Source: Actinacidiphila yanglinensis
GTDB lineage: Bacteria > Actinomycetota > Actinomycetes > Streptomycetales > Streptomycetaceae
Direction of reading: 5' to 3'
NCBI RefSeq assembly: GCF_900107965.1
Contig: NZ_FNVU01000002.1
Coordinates: forward strand, 1-64,000
Length of the DNA: 64,000 bases
The notes beneath the pieces were generated by a model. It saw only the letters and a list, made by a program, of their open reading frames with translations. It did no database searches and was not told the origin of the DNA. The translations under genes and the position numbers were made by a program. Shown one piece after another: positions 45,772 to 54,068 of the stretch. Positions within the stretch are counted from its first letter, which is position 1. Each line of letters starts with the position of its first letter.

Positions 45772-47423
45772 TGTCGGGCATCGGTGCCCGGGGGTGCCAT
45801 GGAGGCGCCGGCCTGCGTCCGGTCGCCGTGCCGGGCCGGACCGGCGGTTCGCTCCTGCTCGGAGGTGGTGGCGGGCGCCGCGGGGGCCGAGCCCTTCCCG
45901 GCAGCCGCGGCGGCGGGCGGGTCGGGCAGGAAGACGGCGACCAGCACGGCGGCGGCGAGGGCCGCGCCCCCGCACGCGGCGATCGCGACGTCCATGCCGT
46001 GCACGTACGCGGCGTTCGCGGACGCGGCGAGCGCCCGGTCGCCGAGCGCCGCGGCCACGCCGTGCGCGCCGATCACGGAGTCGCGGGCGCCGTGTGCCGC
46101 CGAGGCGGTCAGGTGCCGCGTGTCGAGCCGGTCGCGGTAGCCCGCCGCCAGCAGGCTGCCGAGGACCGCCACGCCGATCGCCGAGCCGGTCTGCCGCAGC
46201 GTCTGGAGCAGCCCCGTTCCGCTGCCGGCCCGCTCCCGGGGCAGCGCGCCGAGCGCGCCTTCCACTGACGGCACGACCGCCAGGCCGAAGCCGAGTCCGG
46301 CCGGTACCTGCCACAGCACGCAGGTGCCGTAGCCGTCGCCGCTGCCGGTGGTGGCGCCGAGGAAGGCGGCGGCGGCCAGCACGACCAGGCCCGCGCTGAT
46401 CACCGGCCGCGGTCCGAACCGCCGGACCAGGGTGCCGTTGAGCCGGGCGGTCACCATCAGGCCGCCCATCATCGGCAGCAGCCGCAGGCCGGTGCCGAGG
46501 GCTCCGTGGCCGAGCACGGTCTGGAGGTAGGACGGGAGCACGAAGAGCAGGCCGGTGAGGATCAGGGTGACCAGGGTCGCGGCGACGGCGTTCCACAGGA
46601 AGGTGCGCCGGCGCAGCAGGGCCAGGTCGAGCATCGGACGGTCCACGCCGCGTTCGCGCAGCACCAGGCCGGCGATCAGCACGACGGACGCGGCGATCGG
46701 GAGCAGCACCAGCGGGGCGGTCCAGCCGCGGTCGGGCGCCTCGATGATGCCGTAGACGAAGGCGCCCAGGCCCGCGGCGGCGCACACCGTGGTGAGGGCG
46801 TCGACGCGGGGCGCGGCGGGGTCGCGGGTCTCGGGGAGCAGCAGCAGGCAGGCGGCGATGCCGATCGCGACCAGCGGGATGTTGATCAGGAAGACCGACC
46901 CCCACCAGAAGTGCGCGAGCAGCGCCCCGCCGATGATCGGGCCGAGCGGCATGCCCAGCGCCATCGCGGTGCTGGTGATGGCGACCGCCTTGGGCCGCTC
47001 GGCCGGGCCGAACAGCGAGGGGATCACCGACAGGGCGAGCGGCATCACGAACGCCCCGCCCAGGCCCATCACGGAACGGGCCGCGATCACCGGGCCGGTG
47101 CTGTGCGCGAGAGTGCCGATCAGTGCGCCGGCCAGGAAAACCGCGAGGCCGGCCACCAGCATGCGGCGCCGCCCGAACCGGTCGCCGAGCAGGCCCGCGG
47201 GGAGCATCGCGGCGGCGAAGACCACGGTGTACGCGTCGACGATCCACTGCAGGTCGCCGGTGTTCGCGTGGATCTGCGCGGCCATGCTCGGCAGTGCCAC
47301 GTTGAGGACGGTGATGTCGAAGCCGATGACGAGGGTGCTGGCGACGAGCGCGCCGAGGGCGAGCCATCGCCTCGGGTCGGGCTGCGCGGGGGCCGCGGCG
47401 GGTGGTGCGGAGGGAGTGGTCAT
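45768..47423 (-). CDS. DHA2-type MFS drug exporter (14 helices)
   Basis: 551 residues with 14 predicted helices. Motif A in helices 2-3 is GDRFGRRRMLVAG, motif B region AARSVMGLGGAF, and motif C GMPLGPIIGGALLAHFWWGSVFLINIPL. The N-terminus LGALVASTLVIGFDITVLNVALPSM is characteristic of QacA-like DHA2 exporters. ATG at 47423. It is followed, with a four-base overlap, by the TetR gene. Substrate cannot be told. Confidence 0.95.
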   Translation of the reverse strand: MTTPSAPPAAAPAQPDPRRWLALGALVASTLVIGFDITVLNVALPSMAAQIHANTGDLQWIVDAYTVVFAAAMLPAGLLGDRFGRRRMLVAGLAVFLAGALIGTLAHSTGPVIAARSVMGLGGAFVMPLALSVIPSLFGPAERPKAVAITSTAMALGMPLGPIIGGALLAHFWWGSVFLINIPLVAIGIAACLLLLPETRDPAAPRVDALTTVCAAAGLGAFVYGIIEAPDRGWTAPLVLLPIAASVVLIAGLVLRERGVDRPMLDLALLRRRTFLWNAVAATLVTLILTGLLFVLPSYLQTVLGHGALGTGLRLLPMMGGLMVTARLNGTLVRRFGPRPVISAGLVVLAAAAFLGATTGSGDGYGTCVLWQVPAGLGFGLAVVPSVEGALGALPRERAGSGTGLLQTLRQTGSAIGVAVLGSLLAAGYRDRLDTRHLTASAAHGARDSVIGAHGVAAALGDRALAASANAAYVHGMDVAIAACGGAALAAAVLVAVFLPDPPAAAAAGKGSAPAAPATTSEQERTAGPARHGDRTQAGASMAPPGTDARQ

Positions 47424-47456
47424 CTCGGGATCTTCCGCTAGTGCGTGTCAAATAAG

Positions 47457-47486
47457 AGTGACTCCCAAAAAAGAGTAGCTGTCACT
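47457..47486. promoter_or_regulatory. Inverted repeat upstream of the MFS-TetR unit
   Basis: AGTGAC (47457-47462) and GTCACT (47481-47486) frame an A-rich stretch; within lie AAGAGTGACTC and AAGAGTAGCT, imperfect direct repeats. This AT-rich island lies 34-63 bases before the MFS start and is the natural TetR operator candidate. Exact -10 and -35 boxes are not clear. Confidence 0.55.
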
Positions 47487-47498
47487 ACGGGCATGCGA

Positions 47499-47534
47499 AA
47501 GCCCCGCACCCCCGGTGCCGGGGATGCGGGGCTT
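47499..47534 (-). terminator. Hairpin after hemolysin III gene
   Basis: AAGCCCCGCA (47499-47508) pairs with TGCGGGGCTT (47525-47534), and the loop itself contains CCCCGGTGCCGGGG. It lies 26 bases downstream of the hemolysin III stop and upstream of the MFS promoter. Confidence 0.8.
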
Positions 47535-47559
47535 CGTGCCGATGGGGGCGCGTTCCGCG

Positions 47560-48258
47560 CTAGTTGTGGGTGTACGCGACCAGCGAGATGCCGACGTAGT
47601 GGACGATGAACGCGGCCAGCGTGAAGGAGTGGAAGACCTCGTGGAACCCGAACCAGCGGGGTGAGGGGTTCGGGCGCTTGAAGCCGTAGACCGCCGCGCC
47701 CGTGCTGTAGAGGATGCCGCCGACGATCACGCAGACCATCACCGCGACGCCGCCGGTGCGCAGGAAGTCCGGCAGGAAGAACACCGCGACCCAGCCGAGC
47801 GCGATGTAGCAGGGCGTGTAGAGCCAGCGGGGCGCGCCGACCCAGAAGACCCGGAAGGCGATGCCGGCCAGCGCGCCGGCCCAGACCAGCCACAGCAGCA
47901 GCTCCGAGGTGGCCCCGGGCAGCAGCAGGATCGTCAGCGGCGTGTAGGTGCCCGCGATGATCAGAAAGATGTTCGCATGGTCAAGTCGTCGCAAAATTCC
48001 GGCGCCGCGCGGGCCCCAGTTGCCGCGGTGGTACAGCGCGCTGACTCCGAAGAGCGCACAGGCGGTGACGGTGAAGACGGCACAGGCGATCCGCCCCCGC
48101 GTGCTCTGCGCGAAGGCGGTCAGCACCACGCCGGAGATCAGCACGGCGGGGAACATTCCCGCGTGCAACCACCCTCTGAGCTTCGGCTTTGTGATGTTGG
48201 GCGAATCGACCGGATCGGCGGCGAGGGGTACGTCGTCGGTCTCGTCCAGGGCGGTCAT
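47560..48258 (-). CDS. Hemolysin III family (PAQR/TrhA) membrane protein
   Basis: 232 residues with seven helices. The conserved H/S/D residues of the PAQR fold are present: FGVSALYHRGNW (S-x-x-x-H), RRLDHANIFLIIAGTYTP (D-H) and FHEVFHSFTLAAFIVHYV (H-x-x-x-H). These bind zinc in the hydrolase-like relatives (ceramidase type). Role in Streptomyces unclear, perhaps lipid homeostasis. The ATG at 48258 may be read from a leaderless mRNA (TAAGAT -10 box at 48265-48270). Confidence 0.94.
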   Translation of the reverse strand: MTALDETDDVPLAADPVDSPNITKPKLRGWLHAGMFPAVLISGVVLTAFAQSTRGRIACAVFTVTACALFGVSALYHRGNWGPRGAGILRRLDHANIFLIIAGTYTPLTILLLPGATSELLLWLVWAGALAGIAFRVFWVGAPRWLYTPCYIALGWVAVFFLPDFLRTGGVAVMVCVIVGGILYSTGAAVYGFKRPNPSPRWFGFHEVFHSFTLAAFIVHYVGISLVAYTHN

Positions 48259-48264
48259 GAGCCA

Positions 48265-48296
48265 ATCTTACCTACGCCACCGTAAGTTACCCGTAA
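48265..48296 (-). promoter_or_regulatory. Hemolysin III promoter region with inverted repeats
   Basis: TAAGAT on the minus strand (48265-48270) is a good -10 box placed 6-7 bases before the ATG, suggesting a leaderless mRNA. CTTAC (48267-48271) and GTAAG (48282-48286), with TACG/CGTA inside (48273-48276 and 48281-48284), form an inverted repeat that overlaps the box. A second GTAAG follows. The regulator is unknown; TetR-type lipid regulators use TACG-containing sites. Confidence 0.5.
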
Positions 48297-48367
48297 GTAG
48301 TGATGCCGCTCTCCGAGTGGTGATGCTCACTCGCGGTCCCCTGGACAGATGCATTTGAACGGGACCA

Positions 48368-48381
48368 CACTCATATGAGTG
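48368..48381. promoter_or_regulatory. Perfect 14-bp palindrome upstream of PEPCK
   Basis: CACTCATATGAGTG; flanking ACC (48364-48366) and GGT (48383-48385) extend the dyad across one mismatch. It lies 115 bases before the pckG start. A dimeric-regulator operator is likely; identity unknown. Confidence 0.6.
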
Positions 48382-48496
48382 CGGTCGGCACCGGATGAGC
48401 ACTCCACGAACGCGTCCGGGCCGCAGCCCCCAAGGGGCCGAAGACAACACCCTCAACCCACGCCGGTCTGTGCGGACCCGGCGGGACGGAGCGATC

Positions 48497-50344
48497 GTGG
48501 CGCGCGGTAATGCGGCTCCCACCAACCATCAGGAACTGATCAGCTGGGTCGGCGAGATCGCCGAGCTCACCCGGCCGGACGAGGTCGTGTGGTGCGACGG
48601 CTCGGAGGAGGAGTACCACCGCCTCGCCGAGGAACTCGTGGTCAAGGGCACCTTCACCAGGCTCGATCCGACCCTTCGCCCCAACTCGTACTACGCCGCC
48701 TCCGACCCCACCGACGTGGCGCGGGTGGAGGACCGGACCTTCATCTGCTCGCGGCGCGAGGCCGACGCCGGCCCGACCAACCACTGGAAGGCTCCCGCGG
48801 AGATGCGGGAGATCTTCACCGGCCGCGCGGGTGACGGCGAGCCGGGCGGCCCCGACGGCTCCGGTGGCCTGTTCCGCGGTGCCATGCGCGGCCGGACCAT
48901 GTACGTCGTGCCCTTCTGCATGGGGCCGATCGGATCGGAACTGTCCGCGATGGGCGTGGAGATCACCGACTCCGCCTACGTCGCGGTGTCCATGCGCACC
49001 ATGACCCGGATGGGCAGCCAGGTCCTGGAGGAGCTGGGCAGCGACGGCGCCTTCGTCAAGGCCGTGCACTCCGTCGGCGCCCCGCTGGCCGACGGCGAGG
49101 CCGACGTCCCGTGGCCGTGCAACGCGACCAAGTACATCTCGCACTTCCCCGAGGACCGCGAGATCTGGTCCTACGGCTCCGGCTACGGCGGCAACGCCCT
49201 GCTCGGCAAGAAGTGCTACGCGCTGCGGATCGCCTCGGTGATGGCCCGCGACGAGGGCTGGCTCGCCGAGCACATGCTCATCCTGAAGCTGACGCCGCCG
49301 CGCGGCGAGGCGAAGTACGTCGCCGCGGCCTTCCCCTCGGCCTGCGGCAAGACCAATCTCGCGATGCTCGAACCCACCATCTCCGGCTGGAGCGTGGAGA
49401 CCATCGGCGACGACATCGCCTGGATGCGGTTCGGTGCGGACGGCCGGCTCCGCGCGATCAATCCCGAGGCCGGCTTCTTCGGCGTCGCCCCCGGCACCGG
49501 CGAGCACACCAACGCCAACGCGATGAAGACCATGTACGGCAACTCGGTCTTCACCAACGTCGCGCTCACCGACGACGGCGACGTGTGGTGGGAGGGCATG
49601 ACCGAGGAGCCGCCCGCCCACCTCACCGACTGGAAGGGCAACGACTGGACGCCGGCCAGCGACACCCCGGCCGCCCACCCCAACGCCCGCTTCACGGTGC
49701 CCGCCGCCCAGTGCCCGATCATCGCCCCCGAGTGGGAGGACCCCGAGGGGGTGCCGATCTCGGCGATCCTCTTCGGCGGGCGGCGCGCCTCGGCGGTGCC
49801 GCTGGTCACCGAGTCCTTCGACTGGCAGCACGGCGTCTTCCTCGGCGCCAACATCGCCAGCGAGAAGACCGCGGCCGCCGAGGGCAAGGTCGGCGAGCTG
49901 CGCCGCGACCCGTTCGCGATGCTGCCGTTCTGCGGCTACAACATGGGCGACTACTTCGGCCACTGGATCAAGCTGGGCAAGGAGCACGACCCGGCGAAGC
50001 TGCCCCGGATCTACTACGTCAACTGGTTCCGCAAGGACGCCGGCGGGCGCTTCGTGTGGCCCGGGTTCGGCGAGAACAGCCGCGTGCTGAAGTGGATCGT
50101 GCAGCGGCTCAACGGCGAGGCGGAGGGGGTGCGCACCCCCATCGGCATCCTGCCGGCCGACGGCGCCCTCGACACCGCGGGGCTCGACCTGAGCCCGGCG
50201 GACCTGGAACTGCTGCTGAGCGTCGACCCGGAGATCTGGCGCGACGAGGCGTCCCTGGTCCCGGCCCACCTGGAGACCTTCGGGGAGCACACCCCGCCCG
50301 AGCTGTGGGCGGAGTACGAGGCGCTGGTCGCCCGCCTGGGCTGA
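48497..50344 (+). CDS. pckG: GTP-dependent phosphoenolpyruvate carboxykinase
   Basis: 615 residues, matching the GTP-type enzyme of actinobacteria. It makes PEP from oxaloacetate and GTP for gluconeogenesis. [13 protein letters not shown] is the P-loop with the mobile-lid Cys, [33 protein letters not shown] the metal-binding region, and [10 protein letters not shown] and [13 protein letters not shown] follow. The start is taken at GTG 48497, next to GGACGGAG and matching the usual MARGN-type N-terminus; an ATG at 48395 would add 34 Arg/Ser-rich residues. Confidence 0.95.
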   Translation: MARGNAAPTNHQELISWVGEIAELTRPDEVVWCDGSEEEYHRLAEELVVKGTFTRLDPTLRPNSYYAASDPTDVARVEDRTFICSRREADAGPTNHWKAPAEMREIFTGRAGDGEPGGPDGSGGLFRGAMRGRTMYVVPFCMGPIGSELSAMGVEITDSAYVAVSMRTMTRMGSQVLEELGSDGAFVKAVHSVGAPLADGEADVPWPCNATKYISHFPEDREIWSYGSGYGGNALLGKKCYALRIASVMARDEGWLAEHMLILKLTPPRGEAKYVAAAFPSACGKTNLAMLEPTISGWSVETIGDDIAWMRFGADGRLRAINPEAGFFGVAPGTGEHTNANAMKTMYGNSVFTNVALTDDGDVWWEGMTEEPPAHLTDWKGNDWTPASDTPAAHPNARFTVPAAQCPIIAPEWEDPEGVPISAILFGGRRASAVPLVTESFDWQHGVFLGANIASEKTAAAEGKVGELRRDPFAMLPFCGYNMGDYFGHWIKLGKEHDPAKLPRIYYVNWFRKDAGGRFVWPGFGENSRVLKWIVQRLNGEAEGVRTPIGILPADGALDTAGLDLSPADLELLLSVDPEIWRDEASLVPAHLETFGEHTPPELWAEYEALVARLG

Positions 50345-50359
50345 CCGGCCGGTGCCGGC

Positions 50360-50386
50360 CCGCTCCCCCCTGCGCGGGGGGAGCGG
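50360..50386. terminator. Bidirectional hairpin between pckG and the aminotransferase
   Basis: CCGCTCCCCCC (50360-50370) and GGGGGGAGCGG (50376-50386), 11-bp perfect arms with loop TGCGC, between convergent genes. Confidence 0.85.
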
Positions 50387-50405
50387 TTCCGCACGCCCGC
50401 GGGGC

Positions 50406-51617
50406 CTACGGCTGGCTGTAGCTCTCCAGGAAGCGGCCGATCCGGCCCACCGCCTCGCGCAGGTCCTCCGCCCGCGGCAGCGTGACGATGCGGAAGTGGT
50501 CCGGCTCCGGCCAGTTGAACCCGGTGCCGTGCACGATCATGATCTTCTCCGCGCGCAGCAGGTCCAGCACCATCTGCCGGTCGTCCTTGATCTTGTACAC
50601 CTGCGGGTCGAGCCGCGGGAAGGCGTACAGCGCGCCCTTCGGCTTGACGCAGGTGATCCCGGGGATGGCGGTGAGCGCCTCGTAGGTGGCGTCGCGCTGG
50701 GCCAGCAGCCGGCCGCCGGGCAGCAGCAGCGAGTTGATCGACTGGTGGCCGCCGAGCGCGGTCGCGATGGCGTGCTGCGCCGGCATGTTCGCGCACAGCC
50801 GCATGTTCGCGAGGATGGTCAGCCCCTCAATGTAGCTGGCCGCGTGCTTCTTGGGGCCGCACACCGCCAGCCAGCCGCTGCGGAAGCCGGCCACCCGGTA
50901 TGCCTTCGACAGGCCGTTGAAGGTGAGCGTGAGCAGGTCGGGGGCGATCGCGGCGGTGGGGGTGTGGGTGGCGTCGTCGTAGAGGATCTTGTCGTAGATC
51001 TCGTCCGAGCAGATCACCAGGCGGTGCCGGCGGGCGATGTCGGTGATGCCGCGCATCATCTCGTCGTCGTAGACGGCGCCGGTGGGGTTGTTCGGGTTGA
51101 TGACGACGATCGCCTTGGTGCGGTCGGTGACCTTGCGCTCGATGTCGGCGAGGTCGGGCATCCAGTCGGACTGCTCGTCGCAGCGGTAGTGCACCGCGGT
51201 GCCGCCCGCCAGCGAGACCGACGCGGTCCACAGCGGGTAGTCGGGCGCGGGGACCAGCACCTCGTCGCCGTCGTCGAGCATCGCCTGCATCGACATCTGG
51301 ATGAGTTCGGACACGCCGTTGCCGAGGTAGATGTCCTCGACGTCCAGCGGGATGCCCTTGGTCTGGTAGTGCTGCATCACCGCGCGGCGCGCCGAGAGCA
51401 GCCCCTTCGCGTCCCCGTAGCCATGCGCGTCACCGAGGGTGCGCAGCATGTCCTCCAGGATCTCCGGCGGGCACTCGAAACCGAAGGGCGCCGGGTTGCC
51501 GGTGTTCAGCTTGAGGACGCGGTGCCCGGCCGCCTCCAGCCGCATCGCCTCCTCAAGAACCGGACCCCGGATCTCGTAACAGACATTTGCGAGCTTCGTG
51601 GACTGGATCACCTGCAT
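50406..51617 (-). CDS. Alanine-type PLP aminotransferase (class I)
   Basis: 403 residues. A fold-type I aminotransferase: NTGNPAPFGFECPPEIL, GNGVSELIQM, VINPNNPTGAVYDD, SDEIYDKILYDD and the PLP lysine in FNGLSKAYRVAGFRSGW. The C-terminal end FRIVTLPRAEDLREAVGRI holds the substrate Arg. The motifs match AlaA/pyridoxal-dependent alanine transaminases. ATG at 51617 with AAGGTGA upstream. Divergent from the KAP NTPase gene (125 bases). Confidence 0.92.
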   Translation of the reverse strand: MQVIQSTKLANVCYEIRGPVLEEAMRLEAAGHRVLKLNTGNPAPFGFECPPEILEDMLRTLGDAHGYGDAKGLLSARRAVMQHYQTKGIPLDVEDIYLGNGVSELIQMSMQAMLDDGDEVLVPAPDYPLWTASVSLAGGTAVHYRCDEQSDWMPDLADIERKVTDRTKAIVVINPNNPTGAVYDDEMMRGITDIARRHRLVICSDEIYDKILYDDATHTPTAAIAPDLLTLTFNGLSKAYRVAGFRSGWLAVCGPKKHAASYIEGLTILANMRLCANMPAQHAIATALGGHQSINSLLLPGGRLLAQRDATYEALTAIPGITCVKPKGALYAFPRLDPQVYKIKDDRQMVLDLLRAEKIMIVHGTGFNWPEPDHFRIVTLPRAEDLREAVGRIGRFLESYSQP

Positions 51618-51742
51618 GCCGGTCACCTTACGGCGGCCCTCCGCGTGCCGCGCGGTGTTTTCCACCACGTGGACACCCGTGGACGGAGGACCGATTTCGC
51701 CGGGCGGCCCCGGCGGGCGGGCCCGGCTGGGACACTCGGGGG

Positions 51743-54010
51743 ATGGCGCACCCACCGTCGCACGGCCTTCGCCCCGCGGTGCCCGGCGCCGTCGAGATGC
51801 GGACCCGCAGCGGGCTGGCGCTGCTCAACGACGAACCGGTGTCCGCCCCGGACGCCGACCAGCTGGGTGCCGGGTGGGCGGCGGCGCAGCTGTCCGCCCT
51901 GCTGCTGGCCTCGCGGGACTCCACCCCCTTCTCCCTCGCGGTGGAGGCGAGCTGGGGGATGGGCAAGAGCAGCCTGATGCGGCTGATGGACGCGCAGCTG
52001 CGGGAGACCGGCGGCGTCCACACCGTCTGGTACAACGCGTGGAGCTCGACCGGCGCCGACGCGCTGGAGGGGCTGATCAAGTCCGTGCTGGCGCAGTTCG
52101 ACCGGAACATCCTGCGCCGCGCGCTGCGCCGGATGCAGGGCCGCGGCGGGGCGGCCCGGCTGCTCCGGGCGCTCACCCTGGTGGCCGCCGGGCCGCTCGG
52201 CGTCGCGGGCATGGTCGACGCCCTGTGGCGCGCCCTGTCCGCGGACGCCACCACGCGCAACGACATGCGCGAGGCGCTGCGCACCCTCGTGGCCGAATGG
52301 ACGGCCGCACCGCGCCGGGGAGCTCCCGGCCGGCTGCTGGTGATCTTCATCGACGACCTGGACCGCTGCTCCCAGGAGACGGTGCTCACGCTGTGCGAGG
52401 CGCTCAAGGTCTACCTGGACGTGCCGGGCCTGGCCTTCGTGATCGGCTGCGACCGCGAGGCGATGAGCGAGGGCGGCATGCTGGACAACCTCTCGCCCGC
52501 CGGCACGGCCTTCATGGAGAAGATCTTCCAGACCAGTTACCGCATCCCGGCCCCGAGCAGCCGCGACATCGAGCACTACGTGCAGTCGTGCGCCGAGGCC
52601 GCCGGGATCGCCGACCTCCTCGACCACCGGCTGGTCGTCCTTCTCGGCTACCGTGCCGCGCGCAACCCGCGCCGGGTCAAACGCCTGGTCAACGGGCTGC
52701 TGCTGGAGGCGAACCTCAACCCGATCTGGTACGGCCTCAGCACCGAGGCGGTCATCCGCACCCTGCTGCTGCAATACCTGTACATCGACTTCTACCGGTT
52801 GATGACCACGCAGAACGAGCCGGGTTCGCAGCCCGAGGTCGTGGACACCTTCGTCGAGTACACCGCGGTCCGCCGCCTGCTGCGGGCCGGCGAGCGCTGG
52901 GGCCCCGAGGAGACGGTGCGGGTCGGCCGGCTGCTGAGCCGGTATGCCATGGCCCTGCCGGAGGGGGACGACCCGCAGGGCCGCACCCCCGTGCTGCGCA
53001 GGCTGGAGGGCGAGCTGCCCGAGCTGTTCCCGACACTGGCCGCCGACCCCATGTTCGTGTCCCTGCTGAGAGGGCTGATGGACCTGGAGGGCGCGCAGCT
53101 GGTGCTCCAGCGGCTGCGGGAGGGGGTGGACATGCCGACGCTGTTCGACGGCGAGTGGCAGTGGGAGGGCGAGCTGCCCGCCGCGACCCGGGGCGATGCC
53201 CCGGGCAGGACGCTGCCGCCGCAGGGACGGCGGGGCGAGGACCGCGTCCCCGGCGCGGACCGGGCGAGCGGTGAGCCGGCCGGCGCGGGGACGCACGAGG
53301 GCCGGCCGGCCGGGGACCGCGGGGAGCGGCCCAGCGGGGACCGGGTGAGCGGGGACCGGCCGGGCGGGGGCCGGACCACTTCCGAGCAGGCGCCCGACTG
53401 GAACGCGGTGACCACGCGGAGCGAGCGGCCGGCGGGCACCGGGCAGCCGGCGCCGCGTACCCCGTCGCAGCAGCCGCCCCGGCCGGCCGGGCCCGCCGAC
53501 CCGGTCAGCACCGCGCTCGACCCGCTGGACACCGACACCTTCCCGCCCGGCTACGCGCCGCCGGCCGGCTACGCCCAGCGCACCCCGCCCTCGTCGCGGA
53601 CCAGCACGGACGGAAGGGGCACGCGGCGGCGCCCGGTCGTCGTGGTGGTGGGCTTCCCCGGCGCCGTGTCGGGCCCGGTCGCGCTGGCGCTGGACCGGCG
53701 CGGTCTGGACAGCGAGCAGGCGTTCAACCAGGTGGTGTGGGACCGGTGGCTCGCCCGCCGGCCGCAGGCCGTGCTCTGCCACGTCGCCGCGTTCGGCGTG
53801 CGCGGCCAGGGTTTCGAGCTGGTCCGGGCGGCCCGGCGGGCGGGGTACGACGGTGCCGTGGTCTTCCACACGCCGTCGCTGACCCCGAACGAGCGGCGCG
53901 CGGCCGAGGAGCTCGGTGCGGGCATCGCCCATGACACGGACGAGGCGGTCGGCCTGCTGCTGGCCGCGCTGGGGCAGGCCACGGCCGATCCGTCCGCGTC
54001 CTCGGGCTGA
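51743..54010 (+). CDS. KAP-family P-loop NTPase with receiver-like C-terminal domain
   Basis: 755 residues. The KAP NTPase spans about 30-480: Walker A ASWGMGKSSLMRLM, a helical insert with two hydrophobic stretches (LRALTLVAAGPLGVAGMV), and Walker B LLVIFIDDLDRCSQETVL, then FVIGCDREAMSE. PRRVKRLVNGLLLEANLNP is the conserved C-terminal KAP region. A Pro/Gly/Arg-rich linker (about 485-640) follows, then a compact alpha/beta domain (RRPVVVVVGFPGAVSGPVAL ... RPQAVLCHVAAFGVRG ... YDGAVVFHTPSL) resembling a response-regulator receiver without the phospho-acceptor Asp. Function unknown; KAP proteins occur in defence and membrane-associated systems. ATG at 51743. Confidence 0.85.
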   Translation: MAHPPSHGLRPAVPGAVEMRTRSGLALLNDEPVSAPDADQLGAGWAAAQLSALLLASRDSTPFSLAVEASWGMGKSSLMRLMDAQLRETGGVHTVWYNAWSSTGADALEGLIKSVLAQFDRNILRRALRRMQGRGGAARLLRALTLVAAGPLGVAGMVDALWRALSADATTRNDMREALRTLVAEWTAAPRRGAPGRLLVIFIDDLDRCSQETVLTLCEALKVYLDVPGLAFVIGCDREAMSEGGMLDNLSPAGTAFMEKIFQTSYRIPAPSSRDIEHYVQSCAEAAGIADLLDHRLVVLLGYRAARNPRRVKRLVNGLLLEANLNPIWYGLSTEAVIRTLLLQYLYIDFYRLMTTQNEPGSQPEVVDTFVEYTAVRRLLRAGERWGPEETVRVGRLLSRYAMALPEGDDPQGRTPVLRRLEGELPELFPTLAADPMFVSLLRGLMDLEGAQLVLQRLREGVDMPTLFDGEWQWEGELPAATRGDAPGRTLPPQGRRGEDRVPGADRASGEPAGAGTHEGRPAGDRGERPSGDRVSGDRPGGGRTTSEQAPDWNAVTTRSERPAGTGQPAPRTPSQQPPRPAGPADPVSTALDPLDTDTFPPGYAPPAGYAQRTPPSSRTSTDGRGTRRRPVVVVVGFPGAVSGPVALALDRRGLDSEQAFNQVVWDRWLARRPQAVLCHVAAFGVRGQGFELVRAARRAGYDGAVVFHTPSLTPNERRAAEELGAGIAHDTDEAVGLLLAALGQATADPSASSG

Positions 54011-54068
54011 GCAACTCCCTCTTCCGGGCGGCTTCTTCCGGCGGTTCCTCCGGGGCGGTGTCCTCTTC

